Numbered from the stretch's first letter, positions 1 through 8,206 are shown. The stretch is DNA of 34,986 bases from CAZHOV01 sp964534315 (GCA_964534315.1 CAZHOV010000041.1:1-34986), one strand, 5' to 3'. A program made the numbers and translations. The notes: generated from the sequence alone by a model not told the origin.

Positions 1-381
1 GTCAATTTCATTCGAACAAATTATTATACAAGCAATTTTGATTTGCCGCTTAAGTAATTTTATTAATTGATTGTATCGTTCACGATAATCCTTTAACTCT
101 TCTTCAGTAATATAACTTAGATCATAGGCACAAATCAGATGATCTAAAGTTTCTGTTAAAGAACCTCTCGCTTGTCGACAAAATTGAATGTTCTCTTGAA
201 AATGGAACCTTCCGTGCCCTTCAGCGATATTTGCGCAAATTGATCTGGATGATCGGATAATTTGATCAGTTAATCTGAATTTTTCCTCATTTGGGAAACT
301 ACTTGTCAAGTTAAACACTTGATTTCTAAACTCTCTTCCCTTTTTCCAAACTTCTAATCGTTCAAAGTTATCAGCTCCCAT
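1..381 (-). CDS. Four-helix bundle protein (S23 / intervening-sequence-like), runs off left edge
   Basis: An open frame starts at an ATG at 379-381 and continues without a stop to base 1, giving 127 residues with the 3' end outside the window. The translation has the hallmark of the 23S rRNA intervening-sequence / S23-like four-helix bundle family: an N-terminal RLEVWKKGREF stretch, then SICANIAEGHGR, then QFCRQARGSLTETLDHL. Family members are usually about 115-130 residues, so nearly all of it is here. Such proteins are small and cytoplasmic; their role is not firmly established, although some lie within rRNA intervening sequences. The gene lies 44 bases after paaA on the same strand and could be cotranscribed with it. 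Family membership is clear; the function is unknown. Confidence 0.82.
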   Translation of the reverse strand, partial: MGADNFERLEVWKKGREFRNQVFNLTSSFPNEEKFRLTDQIIRSSRSICANIAEGHGRFHFQENIQFCRQARGSLTETLDHLICAYDLSYITEEELKDYRERYNQLIKLLKRQIKIACIIICSNEID

Positions 382-425
382 TGTTTACTAATCAACAAAT
401 TAACCAGTCAACTTACTCAACTACA

Positions 426-1382
426 CTACGCTACTTTACTCTTCGCCTCCTCTGCACGTTTTCTTCGTTTTTCGGCATAGGCCATAGCGGCTTCACGTAC
501 CCAGGCACCTTCTTCGTGGGCCTTACGGCGGGCGTCGAGGCGTTGTTTATTGCAAGGGCCATTTCCTTTGACGACATTCCAGAATTCCTCCCAATTGATT
601 TTGCCGAAGTCATAGTGTCCGCGTTCTTCATTCCACTTTAGATCCGGATCGGGCACGGTAATGCCTAGAAATTCCGCTTGAGGAACGGTTACATCGACAA
701 ATTGCTGACGCAGCTCATCGTTCGACTTGCGCTTGATCTTCCAAGCCATAGACTGAGCAGAGTGTTTGGAGTCTTTATCCGAAGGACCGAACATCATCAA
801 TGAAGGCCACCACCATCGGTTAAGTGCATCCTGAGCCATTGCTTTTTGCTCTTCGCTTCCGCGACAGAGGGTCAAAAGGATCTCGTATCCCTGGCGCTGG
901 TGGAAACTTTCTTCTTTACAAATTCTCACCATCGCGCGGGCGTAAGGACCGTAAGAAGTACGGCATAACATAACCTGATTCATGATCGCTGCTCCGTCCA
1001 CCAACCAGCCGATGGCTCCGATATCCGCCCAGGAAAGGGAAGGATAGTTAAAAATACTGGAGTATTTGGCTTTGCCTTCGTGCAATTGCTCGATCAATTC
1101 TTCACGGTCAGCCCCCAGTGTTTCGGCGGCGCTGTATAGGTAGAGGCCGTGCCCGGCTTCATCCTGCACTTTAGCCAGTAAAGCAACTTTCCGGCGTAAG
1201 CTTGGAGCGCGGGTGATCCAATTACCTTCCGGCAACATCCCCACAATCTCTGAGTGGGCATGCTGAGAAATTTGGCGGATGAGCGTCTTGCGATATGCTT
1301 CCGGCATCCAGTCTTTCGGTTCGATTTTTATTTCAGCGTCAATCTTGGACTGAAACTTATCTTCAAAAGCTAATTCTTTCAT
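426..1382 (-). CDS. paaA: 1,2-phenylacetyl-CoA epoxidase catalytic subunit PaaA
   Basis: This is the 318-residue catalytic subunit of the multicomponent oxygenase that epoxidises the aromatic ring of phenylacetyl-CoA in the phenylacetate pathway. The ferritin-like diiron ligands are visible: E45 in HSEIVG, an ExxH motif at E75-H78 (DEAGHG) and a second ExxH at E158-H161 (EESFHQ). Length and the N-terminal WMPEAYRKTLIRQISQHAHSE region match the family. It is the third gene of a paaE - tetR - paaA operon, 28 bases after the regulator. The partner subunits PaaB, PaaC and PaaD are not in the window and would be expected beyond the left edge, after the S23-like gene. The C-terminus is rich in Lys, Arg and Glu. 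Confidence 0.95.
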   Translation of the reverse strand: MKELAFEDKFQSKIDAEIKIEPKDWMPEAYRKTLIRQISQHAHSEIVGMLPEGNWITRAPSLRRKVALLAKVQDEAGHGLYLYSAAETLGADREELIEQLHEGKAKYSSIFNYPSLSWADIGAIGWLVDGAAIMNQVMLCRTSYGPYARAMVRICKEESFHQRQGYEILLTLCRGSEEQKAMAQDALNRWWWPSLMMFGPSDKDSKHSAQSMAWKIKRKSNDELRQQFVDVTVPQAEFLGITVPDPDLKWNEERGHYDFGKINWEEFWNVVKGNGPCNKQRLDARRKAHEEGAWVREAAMAYAEKRRKRAEEAKSKVA

Positions 1383-1410
1383 GGCGCTAATTTATTTGTT
1401 GTTAAGCAAT

Positions 1411-1989
1411 TTATTTTATTAATCCTTCCAGTAGAAGTTGTAAAATATTGTTTTCTAATTCTTGTTCTGATATTCCCCGGTCTGGTTTATACCAATAATG
1501 GATCCAGCGGGTAGAGGTTAAAATAGTATTTAGAACGATAGTAGGATGAAGCGCTTTAAAGAGTCCTGCTTCTATTCCTGTTTGTATAATCGATTTAAAT
1601 CGATTTTCGTAGTCTCTGCGCATCTCCAGGAATTCCGACAAGGACGGTTCGCTCAGGTGTCGCCATTCGTCATTAAACACGGTTACAGAAGTAATATCTT
1701 CCGCAGCAATTTGCACGTGGAGACGGATTAGTGCTTCCACTTTCTCCGTAATGTTTAGATCCGCTTCTTCCACCGCTTTGATACCATTAAGGAACCGGCG
1801 GGCATTTTGAAAACAGATTTTCTGGAGTAACTCTTCCTTTGATTTTATGTGGTTGTAAAGGCTGGAAGCTTCCAGACCAACTTGCTGAGCAAGATCTCTG
1901 ACAGAGGTTGCTTTGTAGCCTTTGTCCCGAAACAGCTTTGCTGCTTCTTCTACAATGATTTCCTTTTTGGTTTTCTCTTTTACTTTCAT
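1411..1989 (-). CDS. paaR: TetR family transcriptional regulator, PaaR-like
   Basis: A 192-residue TetR/AcrR repressor. The N-terminal helix-turn-helix spans about residues 10-57 (AAKLFRDKGYKATSVRDLAQ, then LEASSLYNHIKSKEELL), and the helical remainder is the ligand-binding and dimer domain. It sits 9 bases after paaE and 28 bases before paaA on the same strand, so it is probably made from the same transcript. TetR-type PaaR proteins control phenylacetate genes in Thermus and in Bacteroidetes and are released by phenylacetyl-CoA; that role here is inferred from position. A perfect 7-bp inverted repeat in front of paaE is the likely target, which implies autoregulation. The fold is certain; the ligand is not shown by the sequence. 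Confidence 0.88.
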   Translation of the reverse strand: MKVKEKTKKEIIVEEAAKLFRDKGYKATSVRDLAQQVGLEASSLYNHIKSKEELLQKICFQNARRFLNGIKAVEEADLNITEKVEALIRLHVQIAAEDITSVTVFNDEWRHLSEPSLSEFLEMRRDYENRFKSIIQTGIEAGLFKALHPTIVLNTILTSTRWIHYWYKPDRGISEQELENNILQLLLEGLIK

Positions 1990-1998
1990 AAAATACTA

Positions 1999-3081
1999 TT
2001 ATTTCTCATCAAAGTCAACGAACAATTCCGGAGACCGGGGATGAGACTGGCAGGTCAGGATGAATCCTGCTTTTACTTCATCGGGTTCCAGGGCGTAATT
2101 TACATCCATATCGACATCACCCTTGATAAGTTTGGCTCTACAGGTGCAGCATACACCACCTTTACAGGCAAAGGGAAGATCTGCTCCTTTCTTGAGAGCC
2201 GTATCGAGAATAGAATCTCCTCCATAAGGAATCACCATATCGATGGTGTCGCCATCCAGTTTGATCGTGACCTTACTTTCCTTAGAAGGATCGACTGTGC
2301 GTTTGGGTGCGGCTGTTTTGGGTTTGCCCAATTTGCCGGTTGGCGAGGTAAAGAGTTCGAATTTTATCTTTTTTGAATCAATCTTTTGTTGTTCGAGCGT
2401 TTCTCTTATGTCATGGATCATTTCTTCCGGGCCACAGATAAAGAATTTTGCTACCTCTTCAGGGTTGAAAAGCAACTTGGCATAGACTTCACATTTTTCC
2501 GAGTCGATCCGTCCGCTAAATAATTTAGCGCCCAGATTCTCGCGGCTCAGCACGTGGTGCACACTCAGTCGGTCGACGTGTTTATTTTTGAGGGATTCTA
2601 TCTCATCTCTAAAAATGATGGAATCCACACCCCGGTTGCCATAGAACAGGGTGAAATAGCTTTTAGGCTCTTCATGCAAGATCGCTTTTAAGAGTCCAAG
2701 GACCGGAGTGATCCCGCTTCCTGCAGCAAAGGCCACGTAGTGATTTTCATTTTCGGGGTCGAGATCTGTCGTAAAGTTGCCCATTGGAGAGAGTACTTCC
2801 AGTTCCTCTCCCGATTGGAGTTCATCGTTGGCAAACGTAGAAAATTTTCCGCCCTCCACTTTTTTTACAGCTACTCTAAGGATTTCTTCATGGGGGCTGG
2901 CGCAAATAGAATAAGATCTTCTCACTTCTTCCCCATTGAGTTGTTTTTTGAGCGTAAGGTATTGCCCAGGCTTGAAGAGGTACGCCTCTTTTAAGGATTC
3001 GGGCATATCAAAGGCGATAGAAACGCAATCCGGCGTTTCTTTTTTTACAGCTTTGACTTTTAAGGTATGAAAACTAACCAT
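1999..3081 (-). CDS. paaE: 1,2-phenylacetyl-CoA epoxidase reductase subunit PaaE
   Basis: A 360-residue reductase that passes electrons from NAD(P)H through FAD and a 2Fe-2S cluster to the PaaA diiron centre. The N-terminal ferredoxin-NADP reductase module has the flavin motif RRSYSICASP (about 54-63), the nucleotide-binding GSGITPVLGLL and the CGPEEMI motif. The C-terminal plant-type ferredoxin has cluster ligands C306, C311, C314 and C344 in a CX4CX2C...C arrangement, with an extra Cys at 312. It is the first gene of the operon, its start codon is preceded by operator-like dyads and a -7 box, and a strong terminator separates it from rpsT upstream. Confidence 0.94.
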   Translation of the reverse strand: MVSFHTLKVKAVKKETPDCVSIAFDMPESLKEAYLFKPGQYLTLKKQLNGEEVRRSYSICASPHEEILRVAVKKVEGGKFSTFANDELQSGEELEVLSPMGNFTTDLDPENENHYVAFAAGSGITPVLGLLKAILHEEPKSYFTLFYGNRGVDSIIFRDEIESLKNKHVDRLSVHHVLSRENLGAKLFSGRIDSEKCEVYAKLLFNPEEVAKFFICGPEEMIHDIRETLEQQKIDSKKIKFELFTSPTGKLGKPKTAAPKRTVDPSKESKVTIKLDGDTIDMVIPYGGDSILDTALKKGADLPFACKGGVCCTCRAKLIKGDVDMDVNYALEPDEVKAGFILTCQSHPRSPELFVDFDEK

Positions 3082-3105
3082 GTGTTACATTTTAAAGGTA
3101 ACACA
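3081..3105. promoter_or_regulatory. Dyad overlapping the paaE start codon
   Basis: TGTGTTAC (3081-3088) and GTAACACA (3098-3105) are perfect 8-bp inverted arms with a 9-base spacer. The outer arm overlaps the -7 box at 3104-3111, so most of the second arm lies at or upstream of the expected transcription start. A DNA-level operator is therefore likelier than an mRNA hairpin. It could be a second binding site for the TetR regulator, although its sequence differs from the 3111-3126 palindrome. Confidence 0.45.
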
Positions 3106-3111
3106 AAGATA
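3104..3111 (-). promoter_or_regulatory. Putative -7 promoter box of the paaE operon
   Basis: On the minus strand this reads TATCTTTG, an exact match to the Bacteroidetes -7 consensus TAnnTTTG, 22 bases upstream of the paaE ATG. No convincing TTG-type -33 element is visible at the usual distance, which would suit a promoter that depends on regulation. Confidence 0.55.
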
Positions 3112-3126
3112 CGAACAAATGTTCGT
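3111..3126. promoter_or_regulatory. Putative TetR/PaaR operator
   Basis: ACGAACA-AA-TGTTCGT is a perfect 7-bp inverted repeat with a 2-base centre. It abuts and overlaps by one base the TATCTTTG -7 box. Its size and symmetry fit a TetR-family operator, and its place would block RNA polymerase. That the regulator encoded at 1411-1989 binds here is inferred. Confidence 0.6.
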
Positions 3127-3147
3127 TTGTGGAAGGGGTGGGTAAAA

Positions 3148-3188
3148 AAAAAGAGAAATTTAAAGGGTCTCTTTAAATTTCTCTTTTT
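3148..3188 (-). terminator. Rho-independent terminator after rpsT
   Basis: A perfect 13-bp stem (3153-3165 with 3171-3183, 5-base loop) is extended by A5/T5 on both sides to 18 bp. Because it has A-runs on one side and T-runs on the other it can work in both directions. It lies 37 bases past the rpsT stop and isolates rpsT from the paa operon. Confidence 0.85.
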
Positions 3189-3224
3189 GCATTTGCAAGA
3201 TAACCTAAATAAAGATTTTGTTAT

Positions 3225-3479
3225 TTACGACAACCCGCTCACAAACTTATACAACTTGCTTTTTAGATTAGCTGCTTTATTTTGGTGCCACAGGTTGCGC
3301 TTTGCGAGACGGTCCACCATGCTGACTACCTTAGGTAAGAACTCCTCTGCTTCCTTGCGGGAAGTCAACTCTCTTAGTTTCTTAATAGCAGTACGGGTAG
3401 ATTTCTTATAATATCTATTCTTCAACCGCTTACGGGCATCCTGTCGAATTCTCTTTTTTGATGATTTGTGATTTGCCAT
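3225..3479 (-). CDS. rpsT: 30S ribosomal protein S20
   Basis: An 84-residue, strongly basic protein that binds 16S rRNA early in assembly of the small subunit. The N-terminus MANHKSSKKRIRQDARKR and the later KKSTRTAIKKL and AAKRNLWHQNKAANLKSKL-type helices are typical of S20, and the length is normal. It is a single-gene transcript: a -7 box at 3523-3530 lies about 44 bases upstream and a strong terminator follows. sucA is divergent on the other side. Confidence 0.96.
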   Translation of the reverse strand: MANHKSSKKRIRQDARKRLKNRYYKKSTRTAIKKLRELTSRKEAEEFLPKVVSMVDRLAKRNLWHQNKAANLKSKLYKFVSGLS

Positions 3480-3522
3480 TATTCTAAAGTTAGAAGTTTT
3501 TTCTTTTTAATAAACCGGAGTG

Positions 3523-3530
3523 CAAAGGTA
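3523..3530 (-). promoter_or_regulatory. Putative -7 promoter box of rpsT
   Basis: The minus strand reads TACCTTTG, an exact match to TAnnTTTG, with the transcript start expected some 7 bases further and a leader of about 35-40 bases. The region upstream is A/T-rich without a clear -33 TTG. Confidence 0.55.
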
Positions 3531-3739
3531 AATGTTTTTTCTTTAAAAAGAAAGGAAAATTTTGTGGTTTTTTTAGAGTTGTTGCGTTACCAGTAAAAAA
3601 AGAAATTCTAAAATGAATCAAATTGTATAGTCAAGGGTAAAATAAATGTAGTGAAATGGGAATCTTTTCAAAATTTCTATACAAATTTGTAAGAATACAT
3701 AAAATACATCCTTAAATAAACGAATTAATAGGTAGGTAT

Positions 3740-6520
3740 ATGAGTGATTTTTCTTTTATAACCAATGCGCATCCTGCTTATATTGATAAGCTTTATCAAC
3801 AATATTTAGAGAATCCGGCTTCTGTAGAAGAGAGCTGGCGCCATTTTTTCAAAGGCTTCGATTACGCCGCCGGCACCAATGGTGCAAATGGTGCAGCCGA
3901 GACGGCTCATGCCAAGGTGGATACCGGGCAGATGGAGAAAGAATTCGGGGTGTTGTCAATTATCCACGGATTTCGAGACCGGGGCCATTTGTTGTCTACG
4001 ACCAATCCGATCCGCGAACGACGCGACCGCCAACCCAACCTGGACCTGGATGATTACGGGCTTTCGGAGGCAGATCTGGATAAGCCCTTTAGATCGGGTG
4101 AAGAGATCGGGCTGAAAAACGCCACCCTTAGAGAAATTATCGATCAACTTAGAAAAATCTATTGCGGCAATATTGGTTTTGAATATGCCCACATCGAAAA
4201 CCGGGCAAAACGCATGTGGTTACGCGAAAAAATAGAAAAGAGACAGTTGAAGGAGGACTTTGGCCTGTCGATCGAACAGAAGAAACGAATTTTGGAAAAA
4301 CTAAACGGTGCGGTTGGATTTGAAAAATTCTTGCATACCAAGTATATCGGTCAAAAGCGATTTTCCCTAGAAGGTGGTGAAACAACTATACCGGCTCTCG
4401 ATGCTATAATTGACAAAGGGGCTTCTGATAAAGTAGAAGAAGTGGTTATTGGTATGGCTCATAGGGGAAGATTAAATGTGTTGGCCAACATTATGGGAAA
4501 AACGTACGAGCAGATCTTTAATGAATTTGAGGGGACAGCTGTCCCAGACTTGAGCTTTGGTGATGGTGACGTTAAATATCACCTCGGTTTTTCTTCTCAG
4601 GTGGAAACCCCCTCTGGTGGGAATATTCACCTGAAATTAGTACCCAACCCATCCCACCTGGAATCGGTAGACCCTGTTGTTGAAGGATTTGCGAGAGCAA
4701 AAGCTGATATTCTTTATGATAGCGACTATGACCGAATTCTTCCCATCCTGATCCATGGGGATGCGGCGATCGCTGGTCAAGGGGTAGTTTATGAAACGGT
4801 ACAGATGAGTCAGTTACCCGGATATTACACGGGAGGGACGATCCACTTTGTTATTAACAATCAAATTGGCTTTACAACCGATTGGGATGAGGCCAGGTCT
4901 TCTACCTATTCCACAGGAGTAGCCAGTATCGTCCAAGCGCCGGTATTTCACGTTAATGGCGATGATCCGGAAGCGGTTGTTTTTGCGGTGGAATTGGCAA
5001 CAGAGTATCGTCAACTGTTCAACAATGATGTCTTCATTGATATGGTCTGCTACCGAAAGCACGGACATAACGAGGGTGACGATCCTCAGTTTACTCAGCC
5101 TGAGATGTATGAATTTATCAAGAATCATCCGGATCCTCGGGAACTTTATTCTGGCAAATTGATTGAAAGAGGAGAGGTAGAAAAAGACCTGGCGGAGCGA
5201 TTAGAAAAAGATTTTTGGAATAATCTGCAAGAGCGTCTTGACGATGTCAAAGAAAATCCGTTACCCTACCAGGAACAAGAACCCGAAAGAGCCTGGAAAG
5301 AATTAAAGCAGACCAGTGACCCGAAAGATTTTGAACAATCACCAGCAACTGGAGTAGACCTTGACCGAGTGCAAAAAATCATCGATCACCTGATGAAGAT
5401 CCCCGAAGGTTTTAATCCGCTTCGGAAAGTCAACCGCCTTTTAAAGGGGAAACAAAAGCTCTTGGATAAAAATCAGTTGGACTGGGCAATGGGTGAATTA
5501 ATTGCCTACGGCACCATCTTGCTGGAAGGAAAAAATGTACGAATGAGCGGGCAAGATGTCAAGAGAGGAACTTTCTCGCACCGGCATTCTGTCTTTCACG
5601 ACGTAGAAACTAAGGAAGAATATAACCGCCTCAATTCGATCGAAGAAGAACAGGGGATTTTCAAAATATACAATTCGTTACTTTCCGAGTTTGCGGTTTT
5701 GGGCTTCGAATACGGGTATTCCCTGGGGACGCCCGATTCGCTTGTTATCTGGGAAGCGCAATTCGGTGATTTCTACAATGGAGCTCAAACTATTGTCGAC
5801 CAATATATCTCCGCTGCAGAGAGCAAGTGGCGGCGTATGAGCGGATTAGTCATGCTGCTTCCGCACGGTTATGAAGGACAGGGGCCTGAGCACTCTAGTG
5901 CGCGGTTAGAGCGCTTCCTAAGCAATAGTGCCGAATTTAACTGGACCGTTGCCAATATTACTTCTCCGGCTAACTTCTTCCATCTATTGAGAAGACAACT
6001 GGCACGTCCTTTCCGTAAACCACTCATCGTCATGTCTCCAAAGTCATTGCTACGACACCCAGAGGTCATTTCCGATATTAAAGATTTTGGTCCCGGAACT
6101 TCGTTCCAGGAATTATTGGATGATCCTGATGTCGATTCAAAGAGTGGAAAAAAGATCAAGCGGCTGTTACTTTGTTCTGGAAAAGTGTATTATGATCTGC
6201 TAGAACGAAAACGCCAAAATGAACGCGATGATGTGGCGATCGTTCGGATAGAGCAACTCTATCCGCTTCCCGCCATTCAACTCAGAGCGATATTCAAAAA
6301 GTACAGTAATGCAGAAGTGATCTGGGTACAGGAAGAACCGTCAAACATGGGACCCTGGCAATATATCCATGCCATCATGCTCAGTAAGGAAATCGACCTG
6401 GACATCAATATTTCTCTAATCGCCCGCAAATCCAGCGCCTCCCCTGCTACCGGCTACAAAAAAGCGCATGATAAGCAGCAGGAAGAGATTGTGGATAAAG
6501 CTTTTAGCAATGAGCAATGA
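3740..6520 (+). CDS. sucA: 2-oxoglutarate dehydrogenase E1 component
   Basis: A 926-residue thiamine-diphosphate enzyme that decarboxylates 2-oxoglutarate and transfers the succinyl group to E2 in the TCA cycle. The N-terminal segment (FITNAHPAYIDKLYQQYLENP) is the usual E1o/E2 interaction region. The cofactor site shows H241 in GMAHRGRLNVL and a GD(A)...NN signature (G340-D341, N373-N374). The C-terminal transketolase-like half contains HGYEGQGPEHSSARLERFL, typical of the family. The partner sucB (E2) is not downstream within the window. The last residues (SNEQ) are encoded by AGCAATGAGCAATGA, which already belongs to the low-complexity repeat that continues past the stop codon. Confidence 0.97.
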   Translation: MSDFSFITNAHPAYIDKLYQQYLENPASVEESWRHFFKGFDYAAGTNGANGAAETAHAKVDTGQMEKEFGVLSIIHGFRDRGHLLSTTNPIRERRDRQPNLDLDDYGLSEADLDKPFRSGEEIGLKNATLREIIDQLRKIYCGNIGFEYAHIENRAKRMWLREKIEKRQLKEDFGLSIEQKKRILEKLNGAVGFEKFLHTKYIGQKRFSLEGGETTIPALDAIIDKGASDKVEEVVIGMAHRGRLNVLANIMGKTYEQIFNEFEGTAVPDLSFGDGDVKYHLGFSSQVETPSGGNIHLKLVPNPSHLESVDPVVEGFARAKADILYDSDYDRILPILIHGDAAIAGQGVVYETVQMSQLPGYYTGGTIHFVINNQIGFTTDWDEARSSTYSTGVASIVQAPVFHVNGDDPEAVVFAVELATEYRQLFNNDVFIDMVCYRKHGHNEGDDPQFTQPEMYEFIKNHPDPRELYSGKLIERGEVEKDLAERLEKDFWNNLQERLDDVKENPLPYQEQEPERAWKELKQTSDPKDFEQSPATGVDLDRVQKIIDHLMKIPEGFNPLRKVNRLLKGKQKLLDKNQLDWAMGELIAYGTILLEGKNVRMSGQDVKRGTFSHRHSVFHDVETKEEYNRLNSIEEEQGIFKIYNSLLSEFAVLGFEYGYSLGTPDSLVIWEAQFGDFYNGAQTIVDQYISAAESKWRRMSGLVMLLPHGYEGQGPEHSSARLERFLSNSAEFNWTVANITSPANFFHLLRRQLARPFRKPLIVMSPKSLLRHPEVISDIKDFGPGTSFQELLDDPDVDSKSGKKIKRLLLCSGKVYYDLLERKRQNERDDVAIVRIEQLYPLPAIQLRAIFKKYSNAEVIWVQEEPSNMGPWQYIHAIMLSKEIDLDINISLIARKSSASPATGYKKAHDKQQEEIVDKAFSNEQ

Positions 6521-6580
6521 GGAATTAGCAATGTGCAATTAGCAATGTGCAATGAAGAATTAAGAATTAAGAATTAAATT
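6510..6580 (+). repeat. Degenerate AGCAAT / GAATTA low-complexity repeat at the sucA 3' end
   Basis: Short words such as GCAATGA, GCAATGTGCAATTA and GAATTAA recur from just before the sucA stop codon up to a terminator-like hairpin. Similar word-like repeats lie at 8900-8923 and 20898-21017. Confidence 0.65.
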
Positions 6581-6611
6581 AAAGGTTGAAAATCTTTGAT
6601 TTTCAACCTTT
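6581..6611 (+). terminator. Putative sucA terminator hairpin
   Basis: AAAGGTTGAAAAT (6581-6593) pairs perfectly with ATTTTCAACCTTT (6599-6611) around a 5-base loop. It is followed by the octamer tract and not by a clean T-run. It lies 61 bases after the sucA stop. Confidence 0.6.
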
Positions 6612-6823
6612 GCACCTTTGCACCTTTGCACCTTTGCACCTTTGCACCTTTGCACCTTTGCACCTTTGNNNNNNNNNNNNNNNNNNNNNNNNNNNNNNNN
6701 NNNNNNNNNNNNNNNNNNNNNNNNNNNNNNNNNNNNNNNNNNNNNNNNNNNNNNNNNNNNNNNNNNNNCCTTTGCACCTTTGCACCTTTGCACCTTTGCA
6801 CCTTTGCACCTTTGCACCTTTGC
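6607..6823 (+). repeat. Tandem octamer CACCTTTG tract containing the assembly gap
   Basis: An almost perfect 8-bp tandem repeat (CACCTTTG) has nearly eight copies before the N-run and about seven after it. The true copy number is unknown because the assembly breaks inside it. On the right side the tract ends at the stop codon of the DUF457 gene. Confidence 0.9.
6669..6768. other. Assembly gap (100 N)
   Basis: Exactly 100 N lie inside the octamer tract. A round number is the usual placeholder for a gap of unknown size, so the two sides are joined by scaffolding and not by read sequence. Confidence 0.95.
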
Positions 6824-8043
6824 TAATTCCTAATTCCTTTCAACCTTTCCCAAAATTTTCTCAAATCTTCTTTTGTAATTTCCGAAGCTTCCCGGTGAGG
6901 TTTCCCAATAAGCTCGCCTTGAGTATTTTTTTCAAGTATAAACTTAAATACATAGTCTTTGGGACCTGAGAAGGAATCCCGGAAGATCCCATACCGTAGA
7001 TTGTTCAACTGCAATTTCCCATTACCTTTATCATAAACATTATAATAATCATCGGTAAACCATTTTAGAATTTGCACATCCCGATCATTATGATGACCAT
7101 CCAACAATTCGTGATTTTTAGGAAACTGATTGATCTTTAACATACGGGGCTCTTCGTCCAGAATGGAATAAAAGCCATGGTAAAAAACCGAATCTCCTTC
7201 AGCAATACCTTGCCATAGAATACTGTTTAAAATGGTAGGAACAGTCACATACCTATCGTAAGTGATTTCCCGTTCTGCCAGCGAATTTTTGAAGACTTGG
7301 TTGACCTGCCATTTATTGTAAGCGGTGTAAACCAGATAAGCACAACTCAATCCTACGCCCAGCCAAACCAAAAACCGTCGTTTCTTGCTGGTCCGCAATA
7401 GCATTCCCGCAATAATGAGGCAGATCAGGAAGGGGATCGTGTAAATAGGATCCACCACTGAAATATTATCCCAGGCTACCCGGTAGTTTGAAAAGGGCTG
7501 GTAAAGCTGAGTCCCGTAGGCAGTACAGCAATCCAAAAGAGGGTGAGTAAAAATGGACCAAAAAAAGAGTTGTATCCAGTCCCACCAAGTAGTATGTACG
7601 TCTGATTGCTCCTTCCTGAAATAGAAGCGATAACTAAACCAGCCAATTAAAATAGCAATGCCTCCTATCCACATCAAAATAATATTGCTGGTATTTCCTG
7701 AGGTTTGAAAGGCAGCCGAAAAGGCTAGTAGGAGCAGCAGGAGTACCCAAAAACTGATGATTCCCGCTTTATAGCCTTTCTTTTTATAAAATCCACTTTC
7801 ATAAAATTTATGGATCAACCAGCCGAACAAAATTGGAAAGGTAAACGCAAAAAATAACGAATGAGTGATCCCCCGATGCATCGCCATGGCTGTGATGGGG
7901 TCAGTAAATAGGTTAGCGGCTACATCCAGGTCTGGGATCGTTCCTCCCACTGCTCCCCAGAGCAAAGCCCTATTGCCGATTTTCCGCCCCAGTACCAACT
8001 CCCCGCAGGCAGCCCCTAATGTTATCTGTGTAAGTGAATCCAT
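6823..8043 (-). CDS. Membrane-bound metal-dependent hydrolase, DUF457 (YdjM-like)
   Basis: A 406-residue membrane protein of the LexA-binding, inner membrane-associated putative hydrolase family (DUF457). The start chosen is the ATG at 8043 (MDSLTQITLGAACGELVLG), the usual family start; a longer frame to 8163 adds 40 unlike residues and would ignore a -7 box 20 bases upstream of this ATG. Conserved metal-site motifs are visible: PDLD, HRGITHSL and THPLLDCCTAYGTQLYQPFSNYR followed by DPIY. Several hydrophobic segments lie between them. The soluble C-terminal third is less conserved. The last codons (KGIRN) are written in GGAATTAGGAATTAG, that is, in repeat sequence. The substrate is unknown. 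Confidence 0.85.
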   Translation of the reverse strand: MDSLTQITLGAACGELVLGRKIGNRALLWGAVGGTIPDLDVAANLFTDPITAMAMHRGITHSLFFAFTFPILFGWLIHKFYESGFYKKKGYKAGIISFWVLLLLLLAFSAAFQTSGNTSNIILMWIGGIAILIGWFSYRFYFRKEQSDVHTTWWDWIQLFFWSIFTHPLLDCCTAYGTQLYQPFSNYRVAWDNISVVDPIYTIPFLICLIIAGMLLRTSKKRRFLVWLGVGLSCAYLVYTAYNKWQVNQVFKNSLAEREITYDRYVTVPTILNSILWQGIAEGDSVFYHGFYSILDEEPRMLKINQFPKNHELLDGHHNDRDVQILKWFTDDYYNVYDKGNGKLQLNNLRYGIFRDSFSGPKDYVFKFILEKNTQGELIGKPHREASEITKEDLRKFWERLKGIRN

Positions 8044-8062
8044 GGCTGTTGATTTGTGCCAG

Positions 8063-8070
8063 CAAATATA
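8063..8070 (-). promoter_or_regulatory. Putative -7 box of the DUF457 gene
   Basis: The minus strand reads TATATTTG, an exact TAnnTTTG match, 20 bases before the chosen ATG at 8043. This supports the shorter start. Confidence 0.5.
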
Positions 8071-8164
8071 GGGAATAAAGTAAATAGTGAATGGTACACA
8101 GTAACCAGTTTGCACATACACAAAGGTGCTATTAAGGTTGGAAGCGGGGAATGCGTGCCCCACC

Positions 8165-8202
8165 TATAGGTGTGGCACATGTATAGGTGTGCCACACCTA
8201 TA
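8165..8202. repeat. 14-bp perfect inverted repeat
   Basis: TATAGGTGTGGCAC (8165-8178) and GTGCCACACCTATA (8189-8202) are perfect inverted arms with a 10-base loop. The flanking sequence repeats parts of the arm (CACCTATAGGTG; GTATAGGTGTG). Confidence 0.75.
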
Positions 8203-8206
8203 TGCA

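Noticed and set aside
1849..2376. Plus-strand open frame of 175 residues
   Set aside because: It lies opposite tetR and paaE, both well supported, and has no recognisable features; it is an antisense shadow.
3680..3691. 12-bp palindrome TACAAATTTGTA upstream of sucA as an operator
   Set aside because: It is A/T-only apart from one C and one G, in an A/T-rich leader, and such a palindrome is not rare there; no regulator is linked.
6607..6823. CRISPR array
   Set aside because: The 8-bp units follow each other directly with no spacers, and no cas genes are present.
6586..6969. Open frames across the octamer tract (Leu-Cys-Thr-Phe-Ala-Pro-type repeats)
   Set aside because: They are translations of a microsatellite and run through 100 N.
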